DNA of 43,139 bases from Hyphomicrobiales bacterium (GCA_025359215.1 JANYHE010000016.1:1-43139), one strand, 5' to 3'. Numbered from the stretch's first letter, positions 25,724 to 35,612 are shown. Notes: generated by a model from the sequence alone, not told the origin. Numbers and translations are program-made.

Positions 25724-27649
25724 ATGGAATTCTTGCGCAATGCAGCCAAAACTTGGGTTGCAAAACTATTAATGGCGCTTCTTGTCATGAGTTTCGGCAT
25801 TTGGGGAATCAAAGATGTTTCCACCTCGTTCTTGGGTGATATCCTGTCCTTCACAGGTTTTGGGCCGAAGGATTTGGTGCATGTGGCGGGCAAGACCATC
25901 ATGGCGCCCGAATATACCGATGCGTTGCAACGCCAGTTGAAACAGCTTTCCCAACAAGCAGGCCGCAATGTCACGTTGGATGAGGCCCACAAGATGGGTC
26001 TGGACAAGCAAATTCTCGATAGCCTGATTGCGACCGCTGCCGTGGACGCGCAAAAGGACAAATTACAATTGGCAGTTTCCAGCACAGCGATTGCCAATGA
26101 CATAGCCAATAATAAAATGTTCCAAGATACGGCTGGCAAATTCGATCCCAACCGCCTGCGCCAAGTCTTACAACAAAACAATATGTCTGAAGCTGGTTTT
26201 GTGGCGGCAGAAAAACAAAACCGTATGCGCGCGATGATCTCTGGCCTTGCTGACGCACCAATCAAATTGCCGCAAACTCTGAGCGTCGCACTGGCACAAT
26301 TTCGCGGTGAAACCCGTGAGGCCAAATATTTTGCAGTGACAGCAACCGAAAGCGATGTTGCTGCCCCCACTGACGTTGAATTGAAAAAGCAATATGAAGC
26401 CTCCCCCGCAACATACACAGCACCCGAATATCGCCAGATTGCGGTGATGAAAGTAGACCCCGCTGATATCTCTTCGAAGATTACGGTTACCACAGAAGAA
26501 ATCGCCGCTGGCTATGAAAAGTTTAAACTCGATTATTTCACACCCGAAAAACGTGACTTGATTCAGCTCACATTTCCAACTTTGGATGCAGCCAAAAAAG
26601 CCAAAGCCCGTATAACAGCTGGCGAAAATATCATGAAGATCGCCACGGAAATGAATGCGAAAACGGCCGACGTTACTTTGAAAGAAGTTAAGAAAGACGA
26701 GCTTCTTGATAGCAAAATTGCAGACGCTGCATTTGCTTTAAAACAAGGTGAAGTGAGCGATCCAGTGGAAGGCGGCTTGGCCATTGCATTGATAAAAGCC
26801 ACTTCTGTTTCACCTGCCATCCAACTCACTTTGGACGAAGCCAAACCAGAATTGACCAAACGTTTGCAGCTGGAGAAAGCCAAAGACGAAATTCTGACAA
26901 CTTATAACGCCGTCGAAGATGCGCGCGGCCAGCAAACCAAGTTTGAAGACATTGCTTCCAAAGCTGGCTTGCCATTTGTTCTCATTCCAGCCGTTAGTGC
27001 AACTGGCGTCGACAAAGACGGAAAAGAAGTCACACTCGCCTCCAAAGACGAAGTTCTTAAAGCAGCATTCGCCAGCGACGTGGGCAACGTGGATGATGCA
27101 CTTTCGATTAATGACGGCTATGTGTGGTATGAAGTGCGGCAAGTTATTCCATCCGCGCTAAAGCCGCTCGATGTCGTAAAAGCTGAAGTGACCAAGGATT
27201 TTGTTGCCACAAAGCTCCGCGAGGCGGCAGCAGAAAAAGCGAAGAAACTTGTCGAACGCGCTACACAGGGCGCAACACTAGAGGCCCTCGCGGCTGAAAC
27301 TAAAGCTGAAATTAAAACAGCCACGGGACTTAAACGCAATGAAACATCAGAAACATTTGATGGCCCAGCCTCAGTTGCATTGTTTAATGTGGGTGACAAG
27401 GGCTTTGCTTGGTCTCTTGAGGGCGATGGTAAAACGGCCCGTGTGATGCAAGTGACTAAAGTTGAAATTCCAGCTGTCATGGCAACGTCTCCTGAAGTAA
27501 AAAAATTGCAGGATGAAACAGCCCAAGGCGTATCGAGAGATTTGGCTGAAAGCTTCATCAAAGCCATTAGGCAAAATGCAAATGTAACGATCAATGAAGA
27601 GTTGTGGCGGCAGAACACAGGCACTGAGGCTCCCGTTCAAAACCCATAA
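25724..27649 (+). CDS. ppiD: Membrane-anchored peptidyl-prolyl isomerase PpiD (SurA_N/parvulin type)
   Basis: 641 residues from the ATG at 25724 (AAAGGA eight bases upstream); a TTG one codon earlier is less likely. The N-terminus MEFLRNAAKTWVAKLLMALLVMSF gives one membrane anchor (about 12-30). A SurA_N-like chaperone region (about 40-190, with ILDSLIATAAVDAQ) precedes a parvulin-type domain (about 255-370) containing FALKQGEVSDPVEGGLAIALIK, and a second chaperone-like region follows. PpiD helps outer-membrane and secreted proteins leave SecYEG. It is adjacent to the secG/tpiA group (divergent) and followed by trpE after 10 bases. Confidence 0.94.
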   Translation: MEFLRNAAKTWVAKLLMALLVMSFGIWGIKDVSTSFLGDILSFTGFGPKDLVHVAGKTIMAPEYTDALQRQLKQLSQQAGRNVTLDEAHKMGLDKQILDSLIATAAVDAQKDKLQLAVSSTAIANDIANNKMFQDTAGKFDPNRLRQVLQQNNMSEAGFVAAEKQNRMRAMISGLADAPIKLPQTLSVALAQFRGETREAKYFAVTATESDVAAPTDVELKKQYEASPATYTAPEYRQIAVMKVDPADISSKITVTTEEIAAGYEKFKLDYFTPEKRDLIQLTFPTLDAAKKAKARITAGENIMKIATEMNAKTADVTLKEVKKDELLDSKIADAAFALKQGEVSDPVEGGLAIALIKATSVSPAIQLTLDEAKPELTKRLQLEKAKDEILTTYNAVEDARGQQTKFEDIASKAGLPFVLIPAVSATGVDKDGKEVTLASKDEVLKAAFASDVGNVDDALSINDGYVWYEVRQVIPSALKPLDVVKAEVTKDFVATKLREAAAEKAKKLVERATQGATLEALAAETKAEIKTATGLKRNETSETFDGPASVALFNVGDKGFAWSLEGDGKTARVMQVTKVEIPAVMATSPEVKKLQDETAQGVSRDLAESFIKAIRQNANVTINEELWRQNTGTEAPVQNP

Positions 27650-27659
27650 AGTTCAGATC

Positions 27660-29177
27660 ATGATTGTTGCACCAGATTACGAAAATTTTGCCAAAACTTA
27701 TGAATTAGGGCGTGCCCAAATTGTGTCCACGCGCTTGGTGGCAGATTTGGAAACACCTGTTTCAGCCATGCTTAAGCTTTCGCGCAATGCCAACTATTCT
27801 TTTCTTCTGGAATCAGTGGAAGGTGGTGCCGTGCGTGGGCGTTATTCCATCATAGGCATGAACCCGGATGTGATTTGGAAAGTGGCAGGCCAACAAGCCT
27901 TTATCAATCGCAAAGCTTTATTGGATTCTGATGGCCCATTTGAAGGCGCGGGCCACGATCCGTTAGCCAGCCTCCGCAGCCTGCTGGCAGAAAGCCGCAT
28001 TGATCTGCCTGAAGATGGCCCACCGATGGCTGCTGGTGTGTTTGGCTATTTGGGCTATGACATGGTGCGGCTGATGGAAGATTTGCCAGAGCCAAACCCT
28101 GACACACTGGGCCTGCCTGATGGCATGATGATCCGCCCCACTGTGATGGCGATTTTTGACTCAGTGCGAGACGAAGTGACCGTGACATCGCCAGTCTATG
28201 TCGATAGCGCGGTTTCAGCCCGTGCCGCCTATGCCAGAGCCACGGAACGCCTTTCTGAAGTTGTTGACGCACTTGACCGTCCCATTGATATGGCTTTGCG
28301 TGAAAGCGACACACCTCCCATTTCTGCTGCCCATTCCAACACTACCCCTGATGAATATCGCGCAATGGTGTTGCAGGCGAAAGAATATATCGCAGCGGGT
28401 GATATTTTTCAGGTGGTGCTTTCGCAGCGGTTCGAAACAGATTTTGCTCTTCCACCCTTCTCGCTGTATCGTGCGTTGCGCCGGGTTAATCCTTCTCCTT
28501 TTCTTTACTATTTGAATTTCGATAGTTTCGCCGTTGTAGGCTCCAGCCCAGAAATTTTAGTCCGCGTGCGCGAAGGCAAAGTCTCCATTCGCCCCATTGC
28601 TGGCACCCGCCGCCGTGGGTTAACACCCACCGAAGATAAAGCCTTGGCAGAGGAATTATTAGCGGACCCCAAAGAACGCGCCGAACATTTGATGTTGCTT
28701 GATTTGGGCCGCAATGACGTGGGCCGTGTGGCTGAAATCGGTTCGATCAAAGTAACCGACAAATTCATCCTCGAATATTATAGCCAAGTGATGCACATCG
28801 TCTCGAACGTTGAAGGCAAGCTCGACAAAAACTTTGATGTGATTGATGCCTTATGCGCAGGTTTTCCAGCTGGAACTGTTTCAGGGGCACCCAAAGTGCG
28901 GGCCATGGAAATTATCGATGAATTTGAGAAAAACAAACGCGGCATATATGGTGGCTGTGTAGGTTATTTCAGCGCCGATGGCGAAATGGACACCTGCATT
29001 GTGCTCCGCACCGCGATTGTGAAAGATGGCAAAATGTATGTGCAAGCAGGCGCTGGCGTAGTAGCCGACTCTGTTCCTGAAAATGAACACCAAGAATGCA
29101 TCAACAAAGCCAAAGCTCTGTTTCGCGCAGCTGAAGAAGCCGTGCGTTTTGCAGGCCGCGCAGGACGAGCCCAATGA
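27660..29177 (+). CDS. trpE: Anthranilate synthase component I
   Basis: 505 residues from the ATG at 27660, ten bases after ppiD; an upstream in-frame ATG at 27594 would lie inside ppiD and is rejected. It makes anthranilate from chorismate and ammonia. The tryptophan feedback motif LLES is at 49-52. The chorismate-binding domain carries FQVVLSQRFETDF, PSPFLYYLNFDSFAVVGSSPEILVR, IRPIAGTRRRG, LGRNDVGRVAEIGS and GFPAGTVSGAPKVRAMEIIDEFE. It overlaps trpG by four bases (ATGA). In many rhizobia TrpE and TrpG are one fused protein; here they are separate. Confidence 0.97.
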   Translation: MIVAPDYENFAKTYELGRAQIVSTRLVADLETPVSAMLKLSRNANYSFLLESVEGGAVRGRYSIIGMNPDVIWKVAGQQAFINRKALLDSDGPFEGAGHDPLASLRSLLAESRIDLPEDGPPMAAGVFGYLGYDMVRLMEDLPEPNPDTLGLPDGMMIRPTVMAIFDSVRDEVTVTSPVYVDSAVSARAAYARATERLSEVVDALDRPIDMALRESDTPPISAAHSNTTPDEYRAMVLQAKEYIAAGDIFQVVLSQRFETDFALPPFSLYRALRRVNPSPFLYYLNFDSFAVVGSSPEILVRVREGKVSIRPIAGTRRRGLTPTEDKALAEELLADPKERAEHLMLLDLGRNDVGRVAEIGSIKVTDKFILEYYSQVMHIVSNVEGKLDKNFDVIDALCAGFPAGTVSGAPKVRAMEIIDEFEKNKRGIYGGCVGYFSADGEMDTCIVLRTAIVKDGKMYVQAGAGVVADSVPENEHQECINKAKALFRAAEEAVRFAGRAGRAQ

Positions 29178-29740
29178 TTATACTGATTGATAATTATGAT
29201 AGCTTCACCTGGAACCTTTACCATTTCCTTGGTGACCTTGGCGCGGAAACTGTGGTTCACCGCAATGATAAAATCAGTGTGGGCCAAGTGATGTCAGCAC
29301 GACCCACAGCAATTGTAATCTCACCCGGCCCCGGAACTCCTTCGCAGGCAGGCATCATTATTGATCTGGTGAAAGAAGCCGCCGGAAAAATTCCAGTGTT
29401 TGGCGTGTGTCTTGGTTTGCAAGCCATTGGCGAAGCCTTTGGCGGCCAAGTCGTGCGGGCACCCACGCAAATGCACGGCAAAACATCACCTGTGGTTCAT
29501 CAAGGCAATGGCGTTTTCAAAAATGTGCCGGATGATTTTAGAGCCACGCGTTACCATTCGCTGGTGGTCGATAAAGCCACCCTGCCCGACTGCCTTGAAG
29601 TGACTGCTGAAACCGATGGGCTCATTATGGGCCTGCAACACAAAACATTGAATGTGCATGGTGTTCAATTTCATCCAGAAAGCATCGCCTCAGAATATGG
29701 CCATGACATTTTGAAAAACTTTCTCGATGGAGCGAAGTGA
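29174..29740 (+). CDS. trpG: Anthranilate synthase component II (glutamine amidotransferase)
   Basis: 188 residues. A class I glutamine amidotransferase that supplies ammonia to TrpE. The triad is Cys79 ([14 protein letters not shown]), His167 and Glu169 (VQFHPES). The oxyanion motif SPGPGTP is at 50-56. The same protein can serve p-aminobenzoate synthesis as PabA in organisms with one copy. The start overlaps trpE (ATGA) and the TGA overlaps the trpD start by one base. Confidence 0.96.
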   Translation: MIILIDNYDSFTWNLYHFLGDLGAETVVHRNDKISVGQVMSARPTAIVISPGPGTPSQAGIIIDLVKEAAGKIPVFGVCLGLQAIGEAFGGQVVRAPTQMHGKTSPVVHQGNGVFKNVPDDFRATRYHSLVVDKATLPDCLEVTAETDGLIMGLQHKTLNVHGVQFHPESIASEYGHDILKNFLDGAK

Positions 29741-30753
29741 TGGCTGATATGAAACCACTCATCGCCAAAGCCGCAAACGGAACACCATTAAGCCGAGCAG
29801 AAGCACGCGAGGCCTTCAACATCATGATGTCGGGCGATGCGACACCGTCGCAAATTGCGGGCTTCCTGATGGCCTTGCGGGTGCGGGGCGAAACGGTGGA
29901 TGAAATCACGGGCGCAGTGGAAATCATGCGGGAAAAAATGTTGCGCGTTGCCGCTCCTCCCGATGCCATTGATATTGTAGGCACAGGTGGCGATGCTTCA
30001 GGATCGTATAATATTTCAACCTGCGCCGCGATCATTGCTGCGGGCACAGGCCTAAAAATTGCCAAGCATGGTAACAGGGCTCTATCGTCAAAATCTGGTG
30101 CTGCCGATGTTTTGATGGCACTGGGTGTGAAACTGGATATTACGCCAGAAAAAATTTCACAATGCATCGATGAAGCAGGAGTAGGCTTTATGTTTGCTCC
30201 ACAACATCACTCTTCGATGAAGTTCGTCGGGCCAAGCCGTGTGGAATTGGGCACGCGCACCATCTTCAATTTGCTCGGTCCACTTGCTAATCCTGCCGGA
30301 GCCAAGCGGCAGATTACTGGAGTATATTCAAAGGCTTGGGTAGAACCCCTCGCCCATGTTCTTAAGAATCTCGGCTCGGAAGCCTGCTGGATTTGCCATG
30401 GCGAAGGTGGCATGGACGAGATTGTTCCATCAGGAACGACATGGATTTCAGAACTTAAAAATAGTGAAATAAAAAACTTTGAAGTCACACCAGAAGCTGC
30501 CGGATTACAACGCTCCAATGCCGACGATTTAAAAGGTGGCGACGCTGCGCACAACGCCGAAGCCTTGCGCGAAGTGTTATCGGGCAAGCCATCAGCCTTC
30601 AGCGATGCAGCTTTGATGACAACAGCCGCCGCCCTTGTTGTGGCTGGCAAGACCGATGATATTAAAGTCGGCGTTAAAGTAGCGCGAGAAGCGTTAAAGT
30701 CAGGTGCCGCCACCAAAGCCTTGACGCGGTTGATCGAGGTTTCAAACAGTTGA
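29740..30753 (+). CDS. trpD: Anthranilate phosphoribosyltransferase
   Basis: 337 residues from the ATG at 29740 (TGATG overlap with trpG, GGAG seven bases upstream). It joins anthranilate and PRPP. Motifs: [14 protein letters not shown] at 81-94 and [17 protein letters not shown] at 109-125 bind PRPP and Mg; the anthranilate region has [37 protein letters not shown]. Its stop overlaps the trpC start by one base. Confidence 0.97.
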   Translation: MADMKPLIAKAANGTPLSRAEAREAFNIMMSGDATPSQIAGFLMALRVRGETVDEITGAVEIMREKMLRVAAPPDAIDIVGTGGDASGSYNISTCAAIIAAGTGLKIAKHGNRALSSKSGAADVLMALGVKLDITPEKISQCIDEAGVGFMFAPQHHSSMKFVGPSRVELGTRTIFNLLGPLANPAGAKRQITGVYSKAWVEPLAHVLKNLGSEACWICHGEGGMDEIVPSGTTWISELKNSEIKNFEVTPEAAGLQRSNADDLKGGDAAHNAEALREVLSGKPSAFSDAALMTTAAALVVAGKTDDIKVGVKVAREALKSGAATKALTRLIEVSNS

Positions 30754-31544
30754 TGGCCACCATTCTCGATAAGATTGCGGCGTATAAACGCGAAGAAGTC
30801 GCAACTGCAAAACTTCGCATTTCGCTTTCAGCTTTAGAAGCACAAGCCAAAGCCGCCACTCCACCGCGGGGTTTCCACAAAGCGCTGCAACACAAATTTT
30901 CAAATCATCACTACGCCCTTATCGCCGAAATTAAAAAAGCCAGTCCCTCAAAAGGGTTGATCCGCGCAGATTTTAATCCACCTGCTCTCGCCAAAGCCTA
31001 TGCCGATGGGGGTGCTGCGTGTCTCTCGGTTCTCACCGACACGCCTTCTTTCCAAGGTGCGCCCGAATTTCTCACCGCAGCCCGTAGCGCATGCACCCTT
31101 CCTGCATTGCGCAAAGACTTCATGCTCGACACCTATCAAGTGGCCGAAGCCCGAGCTTGGGGTGCCGATTGCATCCTGCTCATTATGGCCATGAGCGATG
31201 ATGGACTTGCCGCAGAACTCGAAGCTGCTGCCTTTGCCCACAATATGGATGTGCTGGTCGAAGTGCATGACGAAGCAGAAATGCACAGGGCTTTGAAATT
31301 GAAATCACCGTTGATTGGCATCAACAATCGTAATCTTCACACCTTTGAAGTGTCACTCGAAACCACCGAACGTTTAGCACCCATGGTGCCAAAAGACCGG
31401 ACGGTAGTTTGCGAAAGCGGTTTGTTTACGCCAGCAGATTTAGCCCGCGTTTCGAAGGCCAATGTTAACACGTTCCTCATCGGCGAAAGCCTGATGCGGC
31501 AGCAGGATGTTTCTGCCGCCACACGTGCTATACTCGAAAAATGA
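30753..31544 (+). CDS. trpC: Indole-3-glycerol phosphate synthase
   Basis: 263 residues from the ATG at 30753 (TGATG overlap; GAGG about 13 bases upstream). A single TIM barrel that closes carboxyphenylaminodeoxyribulose phosphate to indole-3-glycerol phosphate. Catalytic-region motifs: [57 protein letters not shown] and VCESGLFTP. It is not fused to TrpF. It overlaps moaC by four bases (ATGA). trpF, trpB and trpA are not in the window and are expected elsewhere. Confidence 0.97.
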   Translation: MATILDKIAAYKREEVATAKLRISLSALEAQAKAATPPRGFHKALQHKFSNHHYALIAEIKKASPSKGLIRADFNPPALAKAYADGGAACLSVLTDTPSFQGAPEFLTAARSACTLPALRKDFMLDTYQVAEARAWGADCILLIMAMSDDGLAAELEAAAFAHNMDVLVEVHDEAEMHRALKLKSPLIGINNRNLHTFEVSLETTERLAPMVPKDRTVVCESGLFTPADLARVSKANVNTFLIGESLMRQQDVSAATRAILEK

Positions 31545-32011
31545 GCAAGCTCACTCACCTCGATGCCCTTGGCAATGCCCACATGGTTGATGTGTCCACC
31601 AAGGATATAACCACCCGCAGCGCCACCGCGCGGGCGCGTGTTTTAATGATGCCAGAAACGCTGGCCCTCATCAACAGTGGCACTGCTAAAAAAGGCGATG
31701 TGCTGGCCACAGCCCGCCTTGCGGGAATTATGGCCGCAAAGAAAACGTCTGATCTCATTCCCCTGTGCCACCCGCTGATGATTTCGAAAGTGTCGGTGGA
31801 CTTTACCATCAATGAAAGCGCCATCGATGTTGAAGCCACAGTGAAAGTGGAAGGTAAAACCGGCGTAGAGATGGAAGCCCTTACGGCTTGCTCCGTCGCC
31901 TGCCTCACACTTTATGACATGGTGAAAGCCGTCGATCGCGGCATGAAAATTACCGATTTGCGACTTGTCGAAAAATTAGGTGGCAAGTCGGGCCATTTCC
32001 AGGCGGAATAG
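31541..32011 (+). CDS. moaC: Cyclic pyranopterin monophosphate synthase
   Basis: 156 residues, usual length. It acts after MoaA in molybdenum cofactor synthesis, forming cyclic pyranopterin monophosphate. Motifs: [24 protein letters not shown] near the start, [13 protein letters not shown] around 73-85 and [30 protein letters not shown] around 104-133, including the conserved His, Glu and Lys. Start overlaps trpC, and moeA follows after three bases. The trpC-moaC-moeA linkage is common in Alphaproteobacteria. Confidence 0.97.
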   Translation: MSKLTHLDALGNAHMVDVSTKDITTRSATARARVLMMPETLALINSGTAKKGDVLATARLAGIMAAKKTSDLIPLCHPLMISKVSVDFTINESAIDVEATVKVEGKTGVEMEALTACSVACLTLYDMVKAVDRGMKITDLRLVEKLGGKSGHFQAE

Positions 32012-32014
32012 ATC

Positions 32015-33208
32015 ATGGCGCTCATGCCTGTCGATGAAGCGTTGTCTCGCATACTTAGCACGGCGAAATTATCGGCCACTGAACTCATCCCGCTTGACCA
32101 ATCGCTTGGGCGCATTCTGGCTCAAGATATCAAAGCCAAACGCAATCAACCGCCGTTCGCGTCATCAGCCATGGATGGCTATGCCCTTCGCCACAAAGAT
32201 GTGCATCAGCCTTTACGTCTGAACGGCGTTTCGGCAGCTGGCCATGCTTACAAAGGCACACTTAAAGCCCAGCAAGCGGTGCGAATTTTAACAGGTGCAC
32301 CCCTGCCAAAGGGGGCAGACACGATTGTCATTCAAGAAAACACAAAACTTGATGGCGCCATTTTGCACATCACAGAGCCAGTTGATTTTGGCCGCAATAT
32401 TCGCCCTATTGGGTTGGACTTCAAATCGGGTGATATTCTCGTTCCTGCCGGAACCAAAATGAACGCCCGCGACATTGGACTTGCAGCCGCAGGCAATGCG
32501 GCAATGATCCGTGTATGGAAGAAACCGCGCGTGGTGTTATTCACCACAGGTGATGAACTAGTTTTGCCAGGGCAGAAGCCACGTGCAGATCAAATAATTT
32601 CATCCAACAGCCACGCCATTGCTGCCATGGCAAAGGCCTGGGGCTGCGAGGTGATCAACCTCGGTATCGTGGGTGATTCACTCAAAGCCACAATGGCAGC
32701 TGTGAAAAAAGCCACCACTGCCGATATCCTGATTACAACGGGCGGAGCATCCGTGGGCGATCACGACTATGTCCAAGAAGCCTTCAAAAAATCTGGAATC
32801 AAAATCGATTTTTGGAAAATTGCGCTTCGCCCCGGCAAGCCCTTCATGTTTGGCACCAAAGGCAAGTTGCGGGTTATGGGCCTGCCCGGCAACCCCGTAT
32901 CGGCCCTCGTCTGCGCCCGTATATTTTTAAAGCCCTTCATCGAAGCCATGCAAGGATTGAACACTGACGCGAGTTTCGTTCAAGCACGCCTTGGCGCGGC
33001 ACTTCCCGCCAATGATTTTCGCCGAGACTATATGCGTGCCACTTTATCACTTGCTCCCGATGGCACGCGCACCGCCACAGCATTTGGCAAACAAGACTCA
33101 TCAATGCAGCGCTCACTGCGCAATGCCGATTGCCTGATCATCCGCGAACCTGAAACCCCCGCAGCGGCGGCGGGTGATGTGGTTTCGGTGCTTTTGCTCG
33201 ATTTCTAA
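32015..33208 (+). CDS. moeA: Molybdopterin molybdotransferase
   Basis: 397 residues. MoeA inserts molybdate into adenylated molybdopterin to complete the molybdenum cofactor. Signatures: PPFASSAMDGYALR near 46-59, the RILTGAPLPKGADTIVIQE segment, the MoCF domain with VVLFTTGDELV, SSNSHAIAAM and ITTGGASVGDHDYV, and the C-terminal domain with MGLPGNPVSALVCARIFLKP. It is the last gene of the ppiD-trp-moaC-moeA run; no clear terminator follows, and lexA starts 94 bases later. Confidence 0.96.
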   Translation: MALMPVDEALSRILSTAKLSATELIPLDQSLGRILAQDIKAKRNQPPFASSAMDGYALRHKDVHQPLRLNGVSAAGHAYKGTLKAQQAVRILTGAPLPKGADTIVIQENTKLDGAILHITEPVDFGRNIRPIGLDFKSGDILVPAGTKMNARDIGLAAAGNAAMIRVWKKPRVVLFTTGDELVLPGQKPRADQIISSNSHAIAAMAKAWGCEVINLGIVGDSLKATMAAVKKATTADILITTGGASVGDHDYVQEAFKKSGIKIDFWKIALRPGKPFMFGTKGKLRVMGLPGNPVSALVCARIFLKPFIEAMQGLNTDASFVQARLGAALPANDFRRDYMRATLSLAPDGTRTATAFGKQDSSMQRSLRNADCLIIREPETPAAAAGDVVSVLLLDF

Positions 33209-33227
33209 CGGCCCATAACGCAAACAC

Positions 33228-33256
33228 TTGCGGAACGAAGACGAAACATGTATAAA
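33228..33256 (+). promoter_or_regulatory. lexA promoter
   Basis: TTGCGG (33228-33233), 17 bases, TATAAA (33251-33256). The predicted transcription start near 33263 falls inside the LexA-like operator at 33258-33272, as expected for autoregulation. Confidence 0.6.
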
Positions 33257-33257
33257 T

Positions 33258-33285
33258 GTTTTGGATTTGTTCTGATTCACAGAAC
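33258..33285 (+). promoter_or_regulatory. Candidate LexA operator(s) upstream of lexA
   Basis: GTTT-N7-GTTC at 33258-33272 differs by one base from the alphaproteobacterial SOS box GTTC-N7-GTTC. Its right half-site is also the left arm of a perfect dyad GTTCTG-ATTCA-CAGAAC at 33269-33285. Both lie on the start site, about 18-45 bases before the lexA ATG. Confidence 0.6.
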
Positions 33286-33302
33286 GCATAAGGATAACGC
33301 CC

Positions 33303-34007
33303 ATGCTCACGCGCAAGCAGCTTGAATTGCTATTGTTCATCAATGAACGCCTGAAAGAGGAAGGCGTGCCGCCCTCATTTGAAGAAATGAAAATGGCTTT
33401 GGACCTGCAATCGAAGTCGGGTGTTCATCGGTTGATTGTGGCTTTGGAAGAACGTGGATTTTTGAAGCGCATGCCAAACCGTGCGCGCGCTCTGGAAGTT
33501 ATCAAATTGCCTGAATCACATTCTCCAAGCTTGTCGAGCAAAAAATCGGGCTTCACACCAAATGTCATCGAGGGCAGCTTGGGCAAGGTGAAACCCATGC
33601 CAGCCGCCAATGATGGCTTTCCCCGCGCCACCGCCATTCCAATGATGGGCCGTATTGCGGCAGGTGTTCCGATATCGGCTATTCAAGAACACACGTCAAA
33701 CATCATGGTGCCACCAGAGATGCTTGGGGGTGGTGAACATTTCGCCCTCGAAGTCAAAGGCGACTCGATGATCGACGCTGGTATTTTTGATGGTGACACA
33801 ATTGTTATTCGCAAGGGCGACACTGCGATCAACGGTGATATTATTGTAGCCTTGGTGGATGATGAAGAAGCTACTTTGAAGCGCTTACGTCGCAAGGGCG
33901 TGTCCATCGCCTTGGAAGCCGCCAACCCCGCTTATGAAACCCGCATTTTCGGGCCAGACCGTGTGCGCGTCCAAGGCAAATTGGTTGGATTGTTGCGGAA
34001 ATATTAA
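33303..34007 (+). CDS. lexA: LexA repressor
   Basis: 234 residues. The N-terminal winged helix (1-68: [39 protein letters not shown]) binds SOS boxes. The C-terminal S24 protease domain has the self-cleavage bond Ala120-Gly121 (GRIAAGVP), Ser155 in KGDSMIDAG and Lys193 in EATLKRL. RecA-stimulated self-cleavage derepresses DNA repair genes. The ATG at 33303 has AAGGA about eight bases upstream. A candidate autoregulatory operator lies at 33258-33285. A GC-rich hairpin follows the gene. Confidence 0.97.
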   Translation: MLTRKQLELLLFINERLKEEGVPPSFEEMKMALDLQSKSGVHRLIVALEERGFLKRMPNRARALEVIKLPESHSPSLSSKKSGFTPNVIEGSLGKVKPMPAANDGFPRATAIPMMGRIAAGVPISAIQEHTSNIMVPPEMLGGGEHFALEVKGDSMIDAGIFDGDTIVIRKGDTAINGDIIVALVDDEEATLKRLRRKGVSIALEAANPAYETRIFGPDRVRVQGKLVGLLRKY

Positions 34008-34013
34008 AAACAA

Positions 34014-34062
34014 AGAAGCCCGGGTTTTAACACCCGGGCACCCTTGCAGGGGATTGGCTTCT
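34014..34062. terminator. GC-rich hairpin between convergent lexA and nlpD-like genes
   Basis: GCCCGGGT (34018-34025) and ACCCGGGC (34032-34039) form an eight-base stem with a six-base loop. A second pairing, AGAAGCC (34014-34020) with GGCTTCT (34056-34062), and a small CCCTTGCAGGG dyad (34041-34051) allow alternative folds. There is no long T-run. The position between two convergent genes suggests a bidirectional terminator. Confidence 0.6.
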
Positions 34063-34066
34063 AAAA

Positions 34067-35563
34067 TTAGTTCATAGCAGTTGAAGATGATAGATACTTA
34101 TAGGGGTCAAGTGCTGAAGCACCTTTGCGCACTTCGAAGTGAAGTTGCGGACTTTGCACAGCGCCAGTTTGACCAGACACTGCAATCACATCACCACGCT
34201 TCACTGTGTCACCACGCTTAACATTAAGAGTCTTCGCGTGAGCGTAGGCCGTTACAAACCCACCAGCATGGCGGATCAAAATAAGATTGCCATAACCCTT
34301 CAGTTCATTGCCGGCATAAGCCACAACACCGCCCTCTGCGGCCCGAATGCTGGTGCCTTCAGGAACAGCAATATTAATGCCTTCATTTTTCAAACCATTG
34401 GGCTTGGCGCCAAATTCTGAAATCACTTTGCCCTTTACTGGCCAGCGCATGGAAAGCGCTGATGCATCAACTGGCGCGGCTGCGGTGGCAACTTGATTTT
34501 CTCTTGGCAATGCCAGTGGTGCTGCCTTTTGCGCAGGCACGGCTGCCGAATTATCAGCAATCTCCTCTTGTGCAATGGGTGCTGCTTGCGCAACAACTGG
34601 AGCCTTGCCACCTGATGGAATGCGCAATTGCTGTCCCAAAGATAAGGCTTTGCTATGCGACAGCCCATTTAAATCGGCAATCGCGAAGGGCGAAACACCA
34701 TATTTGCGACCCAAGGAAAACAGTGTGTCGCCAGATGCAACGACATGGTTGCCCGTTGATTTTGTTTTCAGTGTTGGAGCGGCAGGTGCCGCGGCAGCCT
34801 GCTCTTCTTGCACCAATGGCACCATCTTTTGCGCCACTTTCTGCGCGGGGGCCTGCCCTGCTTGTGTGCCAGGTATGCGAAGCACGCGGCCAGTTGAAAC
34901 TGTATAGGGTGCAGCGATGTTATTGGCTGCTGCCAATTGCTGAACAGTCATGTGATTAGCTTTGGCGATAGAATACAGCGTCATGCCCGAACCCACTTGC
35001 ACAGTGCCAACAGCTTTGGTTTGAACAACTGCCACTTGACGCTCAGCAACAGCGGGTGCCGCAGCTGCCTTCAATTGATAAGTTGGTTTTTTATAAATGG
35101 GAGCAGCAGCAACTGGCGCCACAGGTTCTGCGACCGCTTGCTCATCTGCAATCACAGGCTGGGCATAAACGGGCTTCTTATAAACTGGCGTTTGATACAC
35201 AGGTGCCTGTGGCACTGGGTTCATGGCAAGAGCGGGCTGCTTGTATGGCTTCTTATAGCTTGTCGTATAGTCATAGGCAGGCGCTTTAACCTTATAGCTC
35301 GGCGCAGAGCTAATCGGGCTTTGCACGATTGTTTCATCTGCGCTGGCCAAAGCCCTTGGCTTTGCATATTGCGCAACCATTGGCTTTTTATATTTTGGCA
35401 CCGATGCTGTGTAAACAGGATCGCTGTCTGATGGATTATTATAGTTCTGTGAGAAGCGATCAATTGAGTCTGAACACCCAGCCAATAAGGCTGCCGTCAC
35501 TGCTGTAATCACAAATTTAACCGTGGTTGAACCAAGGCGGGCAACAGGCACGCTGATACTCAT
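34067..35563 (-). CDS. nlpD: NlpD-like lipoprotein with two LysM domains and a degenerate LytM (M23) domain
   Basis: 498 residues from the ATG at 35563 (GGAG eight bases upstream; a TTG at 35569 is too close to it). The lipobox LLAGC puts the lipidated Cys at about 30. A Pro/Tyr/Lys-rich region with repeated YKKP units (about 55-170) is followed by two LysM domains (about 190-235 and 280-325) and an M23 domain (about 390-490). The usual HxGxD metal site reads NEGIN and the HLHFE motif reads QLHFE, so metal binding is lost, as in E. coli NlpD, which activates amidases for septal cleavage rather than cutting itself. A candidate CtrA box is 50 bases upstream. Confidence 0.9.
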   Translation of the reverse strand: MSISVPVARLGSTTVKFVITAVTAALLAGCSDSIDRFSQNYNNPSDSDPVYTASVPKYKKPMVAQYAKPRALASADETIVQSPISSAPSYKVKAPAYDYTTSYKKPYKQPALAMNPVPQAPVYQTPVYKKPVYAQPVIADEQAVAEPVAPVAAAPIYKKPTYQLKAAAAPAVAERQVAVVQTKAVGTVQVGSGMTLYSIAKANHMTVQQLAAANNIAAPYTVSTGRVLRIPGTQAGQAPAQKVAQKMVPLVQEEQAAAAPAAPTLKTKSTGNHVVASGDTLFSLGRKYGVSPFAIADLNGLSHSKALSLGQQLRIPSGGKAPVVAQAAPIAQEEIADNSAAVPAQKAAPLALPRENQVATAAAPVDASALSMRWPVKGKVISEFGAKPNGLKNEGINIAVPEGTSIRAAEGGVVAYAGNELKGYGNLILIRHAGGFVTAYAHAKTLNVKRGDTVKRGDVIAVSGQTGAVQSPQLHFEVRKGASALDPYKYLSSSTAMN

Positions 35564-35612
35564 ACTCAAAACTCCAATACAAACTTACTCAGTAGACAGA
35601 ATATGACGCAGG

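Noticed and set aside
25690-26493. A 267-codon open frame on the minus strand
   Set aside because: It lies entirely antisense to ppiD and its 5' neighbourhood, has a Ser/Ala/Arg-rich composition typical of a shadow frame, and has no ribosome binding site or family resemblance.
27118-27624. A 168-codon open frame on the minus strand
   Set aside because: It is antisense to the C-terminal half of ppiD with a low-complexity Ser/Val composition; no motif supports it.
27650-27659. A possible trp attenuator before trpE
   Set aside because: Only 10 bases separate ppiD and trpE, with no room for a leader peptide or alternative hairpins.
34462-34959. A 165-codon open frame on the plus strand
   Set aside because: It is antisense to the LysM/M23 part of the nlpD-like gene, where biased Ala/Pro codons keep the opposite frame open.
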